Assembly (NCBI GenBank): GCA_031472005.1
Contig: PZJY01000013.1
Location: 1,054,001 to 1,118,000, forward strand
Source of the DNA: Tetracladium setigerum
Taxonomy: Eukaryota; Ascomycota; Leotiomycetes; Helotiales
DNA length: 64,000 bases
Reading direction: 5' to 3'
How positions within the stretch are numbered: the first letter of the stretch is position 1; every line of letters starts with the position of its first letter. Below the pieces are notes generated by a model. It was not told the origin of the DNA. It saw only the letters and a list, made by a program, of their open reading frames with translations, and searched no databases. Below are positions 22,727 to 32,914 of the stretch, piece by piece. The position numbers were made by a program, and so were the translations under genes.

Positions 22727-23789
22727 TTAAAGAGCGAAGAAAGCCAAAACAAGAGCACCAATACCACCCAATCCAACAGCGACCTTGGATCCAGCATTAG
22801 GTGGGACCTGGCTTGTAGTAGGAACGGGCGAGCTGGAGCGGGTGGATGAAGTGGCCGTGCCGAGGACTGGCGCGCTGGTGATTGTGGAGGTGGTGGAGGA
22901 GGTGGTGCCGTTGGAGGCTGGGGTTGGGATGGGATGTCGGATGTTTGGACGGTGACGGTGCTGGTTTCGGTACTGGTTGATTTGACTTTTGAAGGGGGGA
23001 GGTGAAGGGTTAGTTTGGGGATTTTTTCCGGAGGGAGGGGATTGGGGACTGGGGGTGGTGAAAGGCGGGAGGAGGGGGGGAGAGTGTTGGACGTACTTGT
23101 GGTAGTCAACTCGTCGTCAGTTGCGGTCGCAGAGGCCGTTGCGAGGAAAGCTGTGCAAAGAGCGAGACCGCCGCTGATAGCTCTGCAGAAGGAGTAAGAA
23201 AGAAAGCGTTAGCAGATGTATCCCGACGAAGAAAGATGGCATAAAATCGTTCGCAGAATGGAGGGATGGAGGGAGTTGGGTTTGTAGTGTGTTGTGAAGT
23301 CTTTCGTTGCTAGTGGTTGAACGTACTGTTGAAGCTCTCCGGTCTTTGTGCATGCTCCGAGAATACATCCACCTCCTGCCAATTGAACTGCGGAGTGTTG
23401 TTAGTATATAAACTTTCGAATATTTTCCTTCTCGAGCGAGGATGAAGGGAGGGAAGGAAAGGGACGAGAAGAACGAGAAGAGACGTACTGGCAGAAGTGC
23501 TGGAGCATTGGCATGCAACATCAGTGAGAGGACATCCAGCGGAGGAGATGGCTGCGGTGAGACAGGGAATCTATAATTCCATCGAATGATAATCGTTAGC
23601 CCTCCGCAAATACTGTGGTTTGTTGATTGATTGATTCAGTGGTTGATGGGTTGATTGATCGATTGAAGTGAAGAGCTAGGTTGCGCGGTGGGTGGTGGTA
23701 GAACTCACAGCACAATCAGGCACACCCGCAAACTGAGCGGTCGCCAAAGCGGAAGCACCAGCAACAACAGCGAAGAGAGAAGCCTTCAT
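22727..23789 (-). CDS. CFEM-domain GPI-anchored cell-surface protein (one frameshift)
   Basis: Small secreted, probably GPI-anchored CFEM protein; the family includes haem-binding surface proteins and effectors. ATG at 23789 gives a signal peptide (MKASLFAVVAGASALATAQF). The CFEM domain is spread over four small exons: PDCA, IPCLTAAISSAGCPLTDVACQCS, GGGCILGACTKTGELQQ and ISGGLALC. This gives the eight expected cysteines in the usual spacing. A Ser/Thr-rich linker follows. A one-base loss at CCCC near 22940 shifts the frame, and the other frame continues SNGTTSSTTSTITSAP to an anchor signal PNAGSKVAVGLGGIGALVLA ending at 22727. Without the shift the anchor is lost, which argues that the break is not ancestral. 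Confidence 0.85.
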
Positions 23790-24294
23790 TTTGAATGTAG
23801 TAGATAGAGATTAAAAGGTGGTGGTAGTGATAGAGGTAGTTGAGCGAGTGAGTGAGGATCGTAAGTAAATTAGAAGTACAAATGTACAGATTGAAGTGAT
23901 AGCGACAGGTGATGATGTTGTGGTGAGAGAGGAGGAGAAGGGAAGGGGAAAGAGAGGAGGAAGAAAAGAGGAGCAGGAACAAGGAAGGCGACACGAATGC
24001 TGGCTGTTCAGGCTTCGTACCTCGCTGTGATTGTGGGTTGGGTTGATCTGGGCGGGTATCCGGCCTTGGGGATGCCCCTGAAACAACCTCCCCTCGCAAG
24101 AACAAGGACAAGCTCACCTCAGCCTGTGCGGGGAAGGTAGGGTCGGTAATTGGTCTGGATGATTGGTGTTGGGGAGTGGTGTTGGTGTTTGGCACGGCGT
24201 GGCGCTGATGGCTGAAGTCTAAAATCTCACACATCACAGTAGAACGTTGGAAGGCAATCAATCGCTGTATCTTATTGTGGTGGGCGGCGGCCGT

Positions 24295-24295
<1 letters not shown>

Positions 24296-24328
<33 letters not shown>
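24296..24328. repeat. (GAC)n microsatellite
   Basis: A run of GAC/GGC triplets, nine of them uninterrupted GAC, in non-coding DNA upstream of the CFEM gene. Confidence 0.85.
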
Positions 24329-24329
<1 letters not shown>

Positions 24330-27300
24330 GTGTTGGCAGGTGAGGCGGTAGTAATGGCTTGCTCGGATGGATTTGTTGAGCAAAAGGACATTGATTCATT
24401 CGTTGTAATCTTACTACTATACGACGTAGAACGAACGCTGCGTCCACTTGGAAGGAATAATCTCGCTTCATGATTCCAGCATTCCTTCCTTGCAGCATCC
24501 TTCATCCTTCTTACAACTATCTATCCTCCTTACTACCAACCATCCTTCGCAAGAAAGACATCAAGCAATTATATGTAAATCCTTCCGGCCTGGTGTAAAA
24601 TATCTGACAGTCTACTGTAACTAATGTCATCTTATCTTTACCATTCAACCCTCTACTCTGCACTCAGCCTCCTCCAATAACACCACCCACCTCATGTCCA
24701 GTCCTGTACACCCTGCAAGTAGTACTCCGTAGGTTTGCATGTTCATTTGTTTATCCATTACTTGTTCATGTCACCACCACTCATCATAAGAGAGAGACCT
24801 ACGAGTGAGTACCTTGGTACTGTACATAAGGCTGACCGACCATCCCATCTTCATAAATTAATTGTACAGCCTAATCTCACACAGCAATACCACACACACA
24901 CACACACACACCTCCATGAATACATATATACATACCATACCTACTTACCCATTTACGTACCTAAGCTAGGTACATAGGTAGTTGCCTGCCCATCTATCTA
25001 GGCACGTCCACACACGCCCATCTCACCCATCACATTATTTCCCAAATAGGGCTGAAGCCAAGCGCGTACCTCCGTAAAGGTACAGTGTTACAATACGACT
25101 CTGTGGTTGTACCGTGAAACCTCATAGGTTGTTGTTGGTTGTTATCACTTGTTGGGTACAGTAGTAAATCCAAGGAATTGGACCACCACCACCACCCACG
25201 CACACATTATTTCACTGGGCTGAATATTAATAGGTGCTATAGGTAATGAATGAATGGATGGATGCCTCGTCAGGTAGTCCTGCTGTCAGATGGATGGGCG
25301 GAGATACGATAACCTGCATATCAATGTTTTATTTGCGGAGGTACAGTATGCTGCTGATAAAGGATCTCTCACTACTCCTCGAAACCTCGATGACTTGTAA
25401 TCTTGCCTTGAAGGATGATGAATGCGATTGAATTGAGGCTGGGGATTGATGGAGGGAGATGTAAGCATGTCTGTCTGCCTTATCTTGACCTTTTGTTTCG
25501 ATGGTTGATTGGGTGGATCATCCTGTCAAGTATGATGGGATTTCGCCATCTCCCCTCACATCCATCAAGGGGCTGGTCGCACTGTACTGTACATACTGTA
25601 CCTTGAAGCAAATATAAAACGAGAGATGAGTAAAAGAAGATGTCCTGAGATGGGATCAGAAGAGATTATGGAAAAGGGAAAATACACAGAAGGATGACAA
25701 CTACTGTGGATCTTTAATTTATTAATCGGGATCACCCATACATATGGGTATACTCCGTAATGGTGATCAACGAGACAAGACACCCTGAGGACTAGGGGTA
25801 CGGTAACGGTACCTCGAGGTAAAACGAATCTGAATTCAACCTACTCCCAGCAACTCCCCGGTCGCAAGTTTGTACATGGCATAGCTTGCAAGTAATAAGC
25901 TCATGTCAAATCCTAACATTTGGTTTCGGATTGAGTTTGGTTCATGAACGTTCAAAATTGATTCATGCGTTCGATGCGTCTGCTGTCGTTCTCGCCGGTC
26001 GAGGAGTTGGGAGGACAGCACGCTTGGGCAAGTTCTCGTCCCAAATTCTGCTGTAAAATCAATCGTTTGCACGAAATACTTCGACCTCTTCCAGACAGAT
26101 AATCCAGATTTTGTGCCAATCTTACAGGCGATGAATACATCACGATTCTATAGGAGGAGAAAGAAGAGGACACAAGTAGTCCGAGGTCCGTCGGAGGGTT
26201 TGGCCGTCGCCGTCATCAATTTCCCATGCTGCGATGAACCGTGCAGGGAAAATGACTAGATCAACAGGAGAACTCCCACAATAAACAGTGTCTCACTCAC
26301 TGGCTCCTTCCCCATGCTCGACCAAATTCAATCAGAAACCAATTCATTTCAATAATCTCATCCATCACCTCGCTATCAAGTCCCCATCGAAAGCTCTCTT
26401 GCTTTGCATTCCCACCTCATGGGCCACGTCAAGTGATAGCTCCTCGCACCGACTCTCTCTCCTATTCTGCCTAGGCAGTATTCGACGCACGCGAAGTCTT
26501 CTTTATCCAGTTGATTGACCGGAGTAACATACTACTGAAGGAGAGAATTCAGATCACGCTTGCGATGGTAGAGTACAGTTCTCGAGTACCGAGGACAAGT
26601 GCCGGCAATTGTGTCTTGAGAAAGATGGGGATGGGGATGGCCTTTCATGGAGATCGAGTGAGTGATGGGTGCCTGAAGATGGAAGATCCGAAGGGTCAAT
26701 CGATAGATTGATTTCCGGAGATAGTGGTCCTTACTCTCTCATGCTACCACAATAATAATCGGATGCAAGAAGGAGAACGCGAGGATGCCTGTCTAGCTTC
26801 ATCAATAAGCTCTTCCTAAGAGCTAACTAACGGTGGTCCAGATTCGGAGATATCTCGAACCATGGTATCCACGATCGGTGGCGGCAACAGCTAACACCGA
26901 TTGACACTTCTCTGTTGAAGGGGTGACATGTGGCTGGAGAATTGTGATGTCAGGGAATGCGATCGGCGGATATCTGCCAACGAAGCAGACTAGACGTGGA
27001 CCGTGGCTTTGGGTCTGGCTGGAACGCGCATCGATCGCTTGAAGTTTCTTCATCAACTACCCGAGTAGGTCGACGCTGGAATGCGTAAGCAAGCGCGGAA
27101 TTCAGACCGGTGCTTTCGGATTTCCTTTTCCTTGTTTGCTTTGGAGATAGAGATAGTTCGGTCGAGCGTGGACGGTTGAGGCGGGTGTGTGTGTTCCTTT
27201 AGGGATATGTTGCCTGGGAAATGTCGAGAAGAAGAGAGCAAGCTGAAGACGAAGAAGGAGCTGTATGGCGGCACAGGGAGGATGTGTTTCAGGTGCATCT

Positions 27301-27779
27301 GGTCGAAATATTAATAAATGAGCAAAAGAGCGGGCGGTTGTGCGGCTCCATTCCGACATCGACTTTACATCTTTCCCATGCCAGGAAGATGCGGGAACCG
27401 AGGGCAGAATGTGATGTGATGCACAGGACACCACATTCCCACACAAATCGCACACTCCACGGCGGTGCTAATTCAAGCCTGCAGCAAAGATCGGCCATTC
27501 ACGCAGCGGCCGTATCCACTGACTAACGCGCAATCATTGGAAGAGAGACAAAGAGAAGTAAGTCTTGAGGAGCGAGCCAGGCCAGGGGAGAGAAGGCTTG
27601 GGCGGGGGTGAGTCCGACGCCGACGTCACCTATCTCAACAGCGAGGGGGCGTCATCTTCCTTGCATTTATTAACCAGCCCATCTAACGTCAAGAATTGTC
27701 TGTCGATTGATCCCAGTGGTGCTTAGTTGGGCTGTTTCTTTAACATCTATTTTGAAGTGTTTATTACTTTGCTTTGAAG

Positions 27780-27813
27780 GAAGAAAGAAAGAAAGAAAGA
27801 AAGAAAGAGAGAA
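27780..27813. repeat. (GAAA)n microsatellite
   Basis: Seven or more AAAG units in the bZIP upstream region, about 400 bp before the start codon. Confidence 0.85.
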
Positions 27814-28204
27814 AGGGCTGGCTGCCCTCGTTTCGTTCACCTCGGAATTAACTTCTATTAGTTGACATTCCGCCAACAATCCATGCTCTTGGCGCATCCC
27901 CCCCCTAGCTTATTCTTACCTTACTACATTACCCCTCCAACACAATCCGTCCCTCCAACCCTCCAACGGCACCACCACCACTTCCCCTCTCCTCCGCTTC
28001 TTCTCTCTCCCTCCCCTTCCCGATCGGAATGAATGCAGAGAGAGCGAGAAAATCTTTCAATCCTCGTTTTTCGAACTTCAATTCAACAGCAACAAGCATA
28101 TACCCTTCGGCCTCATCAACAACAACAACATACGGGTGAAGTGTGTTTGCTTCACCACCCAATTCGCTTTGCGGCCGCATCTATATTCCACCACTCCCTC
28201 CGAG

Positions 28205-29404
28205 ATGCCGTCTGCAGCACAACCCCAAAGAAAAGTCAATCCCATCGCGAACCCCACAAACCCCGAAATTAAGAATTTCGAATCTCTCCCTCCAGATGCA
28301 AACATGCTCTCCAAACCCCTCCACCAACAAACTCAAGACACTTGGAGAAGAGGTCGTAATTCAGAGCTCGATATGATTCTGGACGGTCCAGACATCACAA
28401 ACATGCCCTCTGCCCCCAACGGATCCAATTACCTCGATTTCAATATGGATATATTCTCCGAGGATCCCTTTCCCATGGGCGACGAGTATTTCCAGCAGGA
28501 TTCATCTACATTCGATGCCTTTAATTCCAGCAAACAAGCACCATTCGACCTAGCCTTCTGGGCAAACCCAATGTCTCCCGCCTTGTCACCCGCTACCACC
28601 ACCGGCAACAAGCCCAGCAACAAAGGTCACGGCAATCACACAAATCTAGATTACTTCTCCCTCGGCCAGGAAGGGGAAAACAATGTAGCTCCATCCGACC
28701 TCCTCAACAAAGACTCCATTGAATTCAACGCCGGAATCACATCTACTCCTTCCTCTCCACCTCAGCAACAAGAACAAAGTCAAGCATCGACACCAAAACC
28801 ACCAGCCAAATCACTCTCAAACCCCCAAGGCCCCAAGAAACGCGGCCGCAAACGCAAACAACTCGACGCCACCGCCCAGGTTGTCGAGCGCAAAAAGTTC
28901 CTCGAGCGCAACCGCGTGGCCGCAAACCGCTGTCGCGAACGCAAGAAGACGTATGTCTCCAGCCTCGAAAGTCGTGGCAAAGAAATGCAATCACGAAACT
29001 CATTCTTGCGAGAGGAGATGAATAGACTGAGCGAGGAAGTCGTGGCGCTGAGGATGTTGGTCAGCGTGGACTGTGGATGCGATGAGGCGTTGCTGGCGAC
29101 AAATTTGAGGGAGAGGTTACTCGGTGGTGGAGAAATTGCCGCCGAGGTCGTCGAGGATGTGGTGCAGAGATTCTCGAGTCTGAGGAGGAACGGAGGTGTG
29201 CCTATGGTGCAGGCTTGGGAGGACATACAGATTGATGGGCAGAGGTTGCCGTCAGATGGTGGTGATGGGGGTGGGAGTACTGCAAGCAACTCGAGTGTGG
29301 TTGATGAAGTCTTCTCGCCCCGTGATAACGAGAATGGAGAGAGCAGTGAGAATTCGCCCGTTGATATGAACGACGCAGACAAGTTGAATTACTTGGCCTT
29401 TTAA
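28205..29404 (+). CDS. bZIP transcription factor (ATF/CREB-like)
   Basis: Nuclear DNA-binding regulator in one uninterrupted exon, about 400 residues from the first ATG at 28205; an upstream in-frame GTG extension is ignored. The N-terminal two thirds are polar and acidic with Phe/Asp-rich stretches (DFNMDIFSEDPFPMGDEYF), as in activation domains. A basic nuclear-localisation run KKRGRKRKQ precedes the basic region FLERNRVAANRCRERKKTYV, whose N-x2-A-x2-C-R signature is diagnostic. A leucine zipper follows (LESRGKEMQ...LREEMNRLSEEVVALRMLV). The Cys-containing segment SVDCGCDEALL follows directly, as in stress-response ATF-type fungal bZIPs. The frame is intact although flanking genes are not. 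A 4.4 kb gene-free upstream region suggests complex control. Confidence 0.9.
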   Translation: MPSAAQPQRKVNPIANPTNPEIKNFESLPPDANMLSKPLHQQTQDTWRRGRNSELDMILDGPDITNMPSAPNGSNYLDFNMDIFSEDPFPMGDEYFQQDSSTFDAFNSSKQAPFDLAFWANPMSPALSPATTTGNKPSNKGHGNHTNLDYFSLGQEGENNVAPSDLLNKDSIEFNAGITSTPSSPPQQQEQSQASTPKPPAKSLSNPQGPKKRGRKRKQLDATAQVVERKKFLERNRVAANRCRERKKTYVSSLESRGKEMQSRNSFLREEMNRLSEEVVALRMLVSVDCGCDEALLATNLRERLLGGGEIAAEVVEDVVQRFSSLRRNGGVPMVQAWEDIQIDGQRLPSDGGDGGGSTASNSSVVDEVFSPRDNENGESSENSPVDMNDADKLNYLAF

Positions 29405-29706
29405 GGACAACTCAGTCTCCACTGCGTTACGTTTCTCGCACTTGCTCTCACACACTCCTCTCATTTCTCAATCATTTGGTGGATGTTTCTTAGGTGTACG
29501 AAGGAAACAGGGATCCTTTGCTCAAAAACTCTACGGCGTTATAAGGCTTTTTTTAAAAAGCGAATGTTTTGGTCCGCTGGCTGGTTGTTTGCTTGCCTTC
29601 TTACTTGGAAGTGGGTAATATCTCCATTCTTCATCATGGATGAAGATGGATTATTGGCGTTGAGCTCGATACCCATGGTCACACTCGGATATGATCACGT
29701 GAATTG

Positions 29707-29795
29707 GAAAGGCAAATGGGAAGGGAAAGGGAAAAAGGGAAAGGGAAAAAAGGGAAAGGGAAAAAGAGAAAGGGAAAGGGAAAGGGAAAACTGAA
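29707..29795. repeat. AAGGGA-rich polypurine tract
   Basis: Repeated GGGAAA/GGAAAAA units over about 90 bp on the + strand. This is a typical slippage-prone polypurine tract with triplex-forming composition. Confidence 0.8.
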
Positions 29796-29872
29796 GGAAA
29801 AGGTCCTTTGAAGGACTGAGGAAATGACGGAGTAATGGATGGAGATGCTGGCTTGGCTTGGCTTGGTCGTTG

Positions 29873-29875
<3 letters not shown>

Positions 29876-29902
<27 letters not shown>
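29876..29902. repeat. (CT)n microsatellite
   Basis: An uninterrupted CT dinucleotide run of about twelve units. Confidence 0.85.
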
Positions 29903-29903
<1 letters not shown>

Positions 29904-30246
29904 TTTCGTTTTGGGGTTGTATTCTTATCACGATTGATGACCACGATCTTTTCAAATGTTGCTTTTTCTTTTCTTTTTATGTAGGTACATCCTTTTGATT
30001 GAGATGGCTTTAATGGTATGGTCCGAGGTAGTGGTAGTGGTAATTGAACGAAATAATGAAAGTTTTAATTCTTTTCAAGGGAAAAAAAGGACGAACATCA
30101 TATCTTAAGAACGATTCCTTTGATTTAGATCTGATGGGATTGGTCCCTTTGAAGCTCCTTCTTTCAACCCCTCTACCTCCAGATAAAAATAAAAAATATA
30201 AAAAATAGGAAAGATAACCTCTCAAAAAAAAAAAGGGAAAAAAGAT

Positions 30247-30474
30247 TGCGATATGCGAGATTTGAACTCACGTTTTCTGCTTAATTCACTCTCTCCGTCT
30301 CTCCATCTCACCCAAAGAGTAAAGATAGGGATGAGAGGAATATGGGAAGCAGACTACTACAGTATGCTAAAGTTAGAATGACGAAAAAACAAGCAAGCGA
30401 GAAGAATCGAAAGGAATCGGACACAGGGCCGGGGGGTAGATAATACTCACGTTAAACCACTACTACAATATCGC
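30247..30474 (-). ncRNA. tRNA-like Pol III unit, possibly interrupted tRNA-Gly relic
   Basis: On the minus strand, GCGATAT at 30474-30468 is complementary to ATATCGC at 30254-30248, as acceptor-stem halves. The first half is followed by an A-box-like TGTAGTAGTGG. The second is preceded by a T-arm, GTGAG-TTCAAAT-CTCGC (B box), with discriminator A at 30247 and then T runs usable as a Pol III terminator. A candidate anticodon arm TCTGC-TTCCCA with GCAGA further on would give CCC (Gly). However, about 85 extra bases, including a T6 run, separate it from the D arm, and the D stem pairs poorly. So it may be a decayed or interrupted gene. Confidence 0.35.
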
Positions 30475-31167
30475 CCAAACTTTGGTAATTGGATTTTGAT
30501 TTTGGAGTTGGCTTGTTTGCGTTTTTTAAAGAGCTGGGTGGACACTGGAAGAGGAAGGAAGGAGTGAGGGAGGGAAGGGACGTTGCAGTTTCTGCGTTTG
30601 GAGAGAGTGTTTGGTCTGATATCTGGTGATATATGAAGGAAAGTGAATGGGTGAGAGAAAATGAGGGGCTTGCTTGGGATGTGGGGCTTGCTTGGGAGAT
30701 TCACAACGATTATTGGGTGAGAAGTATCCGGCTTGGCGAAATCGGAATTGGAAAGTTGAACCGGCGGTGGATTCGCGGTGCAGGGGTTTTCGGTTGGAAA
30801 TGTGGGGAAGATTGGAGGGGTTTTTTTTGGTGACTTTTTTGTGTAAGATGATGGAGGAGGAGGGGTGATGAGTGATGAGTGATGATGATGGGTGGGATGG
30901 AAATTTTGCACAACTTCAACAAATACAATAACAACAACAACGCAACACCAGAAAGAGAGATCGAATTTTTCGTTATCATACCTAAATATACATATACACG
31001 TCCCGTCGCCACCAAATTACTGCTTTCCACACCTTCCTAGGTACCTACCTACCCCTCCATCTCTCATAACAATACAAGGACAACAAGAACAACACAACAC
31101 AACACAGCACAACGCGACGCCACAGACACACCAGAGTCAACCCAAGAAAAGAAGAAGAAGAAGGAAA

Positions 31168-32129
31168 ATGCTCCGCGACGACGAGATGTTCCCAATTTCT
31201 ACCCGTCCTCCTACCCTTCCCAGAACGATGGCAGAGGGGTTGGCAGAACAAGACCATGATCAAGCACAAGCACAACCCGAAGTAGAACAACGATACGCAA
31301 ACGATGACTTCGATGATGTATTCGGCTCTGATACCGACAACGATGACGGCGACTACAACGGAGAAGACAGAGCAAACAGAGCAGAAGGAGACCATAATGC
31401 CGATAGTCTAGACCGCGAAGGAGGAGGAAGAGAAGAAGGGCATAGAAGATCAAACCGCAACACGGAACCATCAGATATACCCCGCCTAAAGGAAAAACAT
31501 GAGATGGAAGGGTATCGGGATGGCGTTACTCAGGGGAAAGCGAGTGTGATCCAAGCGGGCTTTGATGAAGGGTATAGTCTTGGTGCTGTGCTTGGATTGA
31601 GGGTTGGGAGGATTGTGGGGTTTTGGAGGGATTGGTTGGGGGTGTTGGAGCTGTTGGGGCGGGTGTGGGAAGGAAGACGGGCAATGAGGATGAAGAGGTA
31701 TGGAAGGGAGAAAAAGAAAGGATTACGAAATTATGGGAAGACGCGAAGGGGGAATTGATGTTAGAGAAGGTATTCGCAAGGGATTTTTGGGGAGAAGATG
31801 GGATTTGGAAATTCGATGTTAAGAATGGAGAGGCGGAAGTTACGTTTGAGGATGTAGCTGATGCCCACCCAGTCATAAAGAGATGGGTGGAGGTTGTGGA
31901 GAGGGAGTGTGAGAGGTGGGGTGTTGATTTGAGGGTTTGGGAGGGAGATGGAGACAGGGATGGGGAAGGGGAGGTTGATGATAATGAGGACAGTGTGGTG
32001 GTGCAGAAGAAGTTGGGAGCAGGACGTAAAGTTGTGAAGACTGTGAAAGAGAGTACGGGGGAGGCGGCGCCAGCTTCGGATGCGCAGGCGAAGATTATGG
32101 GTGTTGCGAAGGAGCAGTTGAATTGGTGA
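31168..32129 (+). CDS. Yae1 family protein (one frameshift)
   Basis: Homologue of Yae1, which with Lto1 forms an adaptor that delivers Fe-S clusters to Rli1/ABCE1 in the cytosol. ATG at 31168. The first 100 residues are acidic and low-complexity (DDFDDVFGSDTDNDDGDYNGED). The Yae1 N-terminal domain then follows: LKEKHEMEGYRDGVTQGK, VIQAGFDEGYSLGAVLGLRVG. At GTGGGGTTTTGG near 31618 one base appears lost. The continuing frame reads VLEGLVGGVGAVGAG, EEVWKGEKERITKLWEDAKGEL and a C-terminal tail ending KEQLNW. The conserved deep-Gly repeats (GxxxGxxxG) fit the family. Essential in yeast, so a true null here would be surprising and an assembly error is likelier. Confidence 0.82.
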
Positions 32130-32914
32130 GGGAGGGCTGAGTTATTCGATATCGTGGAAATCCTGCAACGATCAAATAGATTTCGTTTGCGAAAGCAGAG
32201 AGGATTGGAGTGCTGGTGGATCTTCAGAACTTACTCGCACCAGCTGGCCTCGGCACATCCCTACATTCTGGAGGCGAAGAAGTCTGCAGGTATTTGCTCA
32301 GGCCGGGACATCACGGTGAGGGTTGTTGTGAGGGTTCGCTGTCAAGGGAACATTCTATCTACAGTGGCAGGTAGATCTTGGAGTTCAAGACGCAATCAGC
32401 CTCACAACCTCGGAGCTTCACAAGCAGCAACACTTAAAATTCGCACTACACGCATCAATTCTATCCATTCCCTCTCTCACACTCTGCTCAAAAGACAACT
32501 CAAACCAAAGCATAAAATTAGAGCGTCGAGCATGGTAAACGGACGAGAGGTGGAGGGACGAAAAGCTGCCCGTACCACGAACCGTACTTGGCTGGAATTT
32601 GAAGCTATCACAAAACTCAATGGTATACAGAGTACGAGAAAAGAGTATACTTGAAGTCGCATCAGAGAATACCTTCCAGATTGATACTTCTGTGCACAAT
32701 TGACTTTTTGTCTTGGCGCCTAGCAACACGTGTGAGGTGTCTGCATCTTCATTTGTGCATGAAATGAGAACAAGTCCAAGACGGCACGAATTAATTTCAA
32801 CATCCTCTTATTGAAGACAACTTCTAAACCCTCCCTCCCTCCCCCCTTCCAATGTGAGATTCTCCCATTCCGAGCGTAGCTACATACATACCACCCACCA
32901 CCACCACCAACAAA
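32130..32914. other. intergenic, no convincing gene
   Basis: A plus-strand frame at 32154-32654 is open but has no family resemblance, no splice support and a biased Arg/Ser composition, so it is not annotated. The region presumably holds the CHR transporter promoter. Confidence 0.35.

Larger units (their letters stand above)
23790..28204. other. 4.4 kb gene-free region between CFEM and bZIP genes
   Basis: No convincing coding frame. It contains simple repeats: (GAC)n at 24296-24328, (CA)n at 24893-24912 and (GAAA)n at 27780-27813. The left part is the CFEM promoter. The right part likely contains a long bZIP promoter and 5' leader, since the sequence shortly before 28205 is A/C-rich and leader-like. 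Non-coding transcripts cannot be judged from sequence. Confidence 0.45.
29405..31167. other. low-complexity intergenic region
   Basis: It holds the bZIP 3' side, a purine-rich AAGGGA tract at about 29707-29795, a (CT)n run at 29876-29902, poly-A tracts and the tRNA-like structure at 30247-30474. No protein-coding gene was recognised. Confidence 0.45.

Noticed and set aside
32154..32654. 166-codon plus-strand frame
   Set aside because: No motif, biased composition, no intron or neighbour support.
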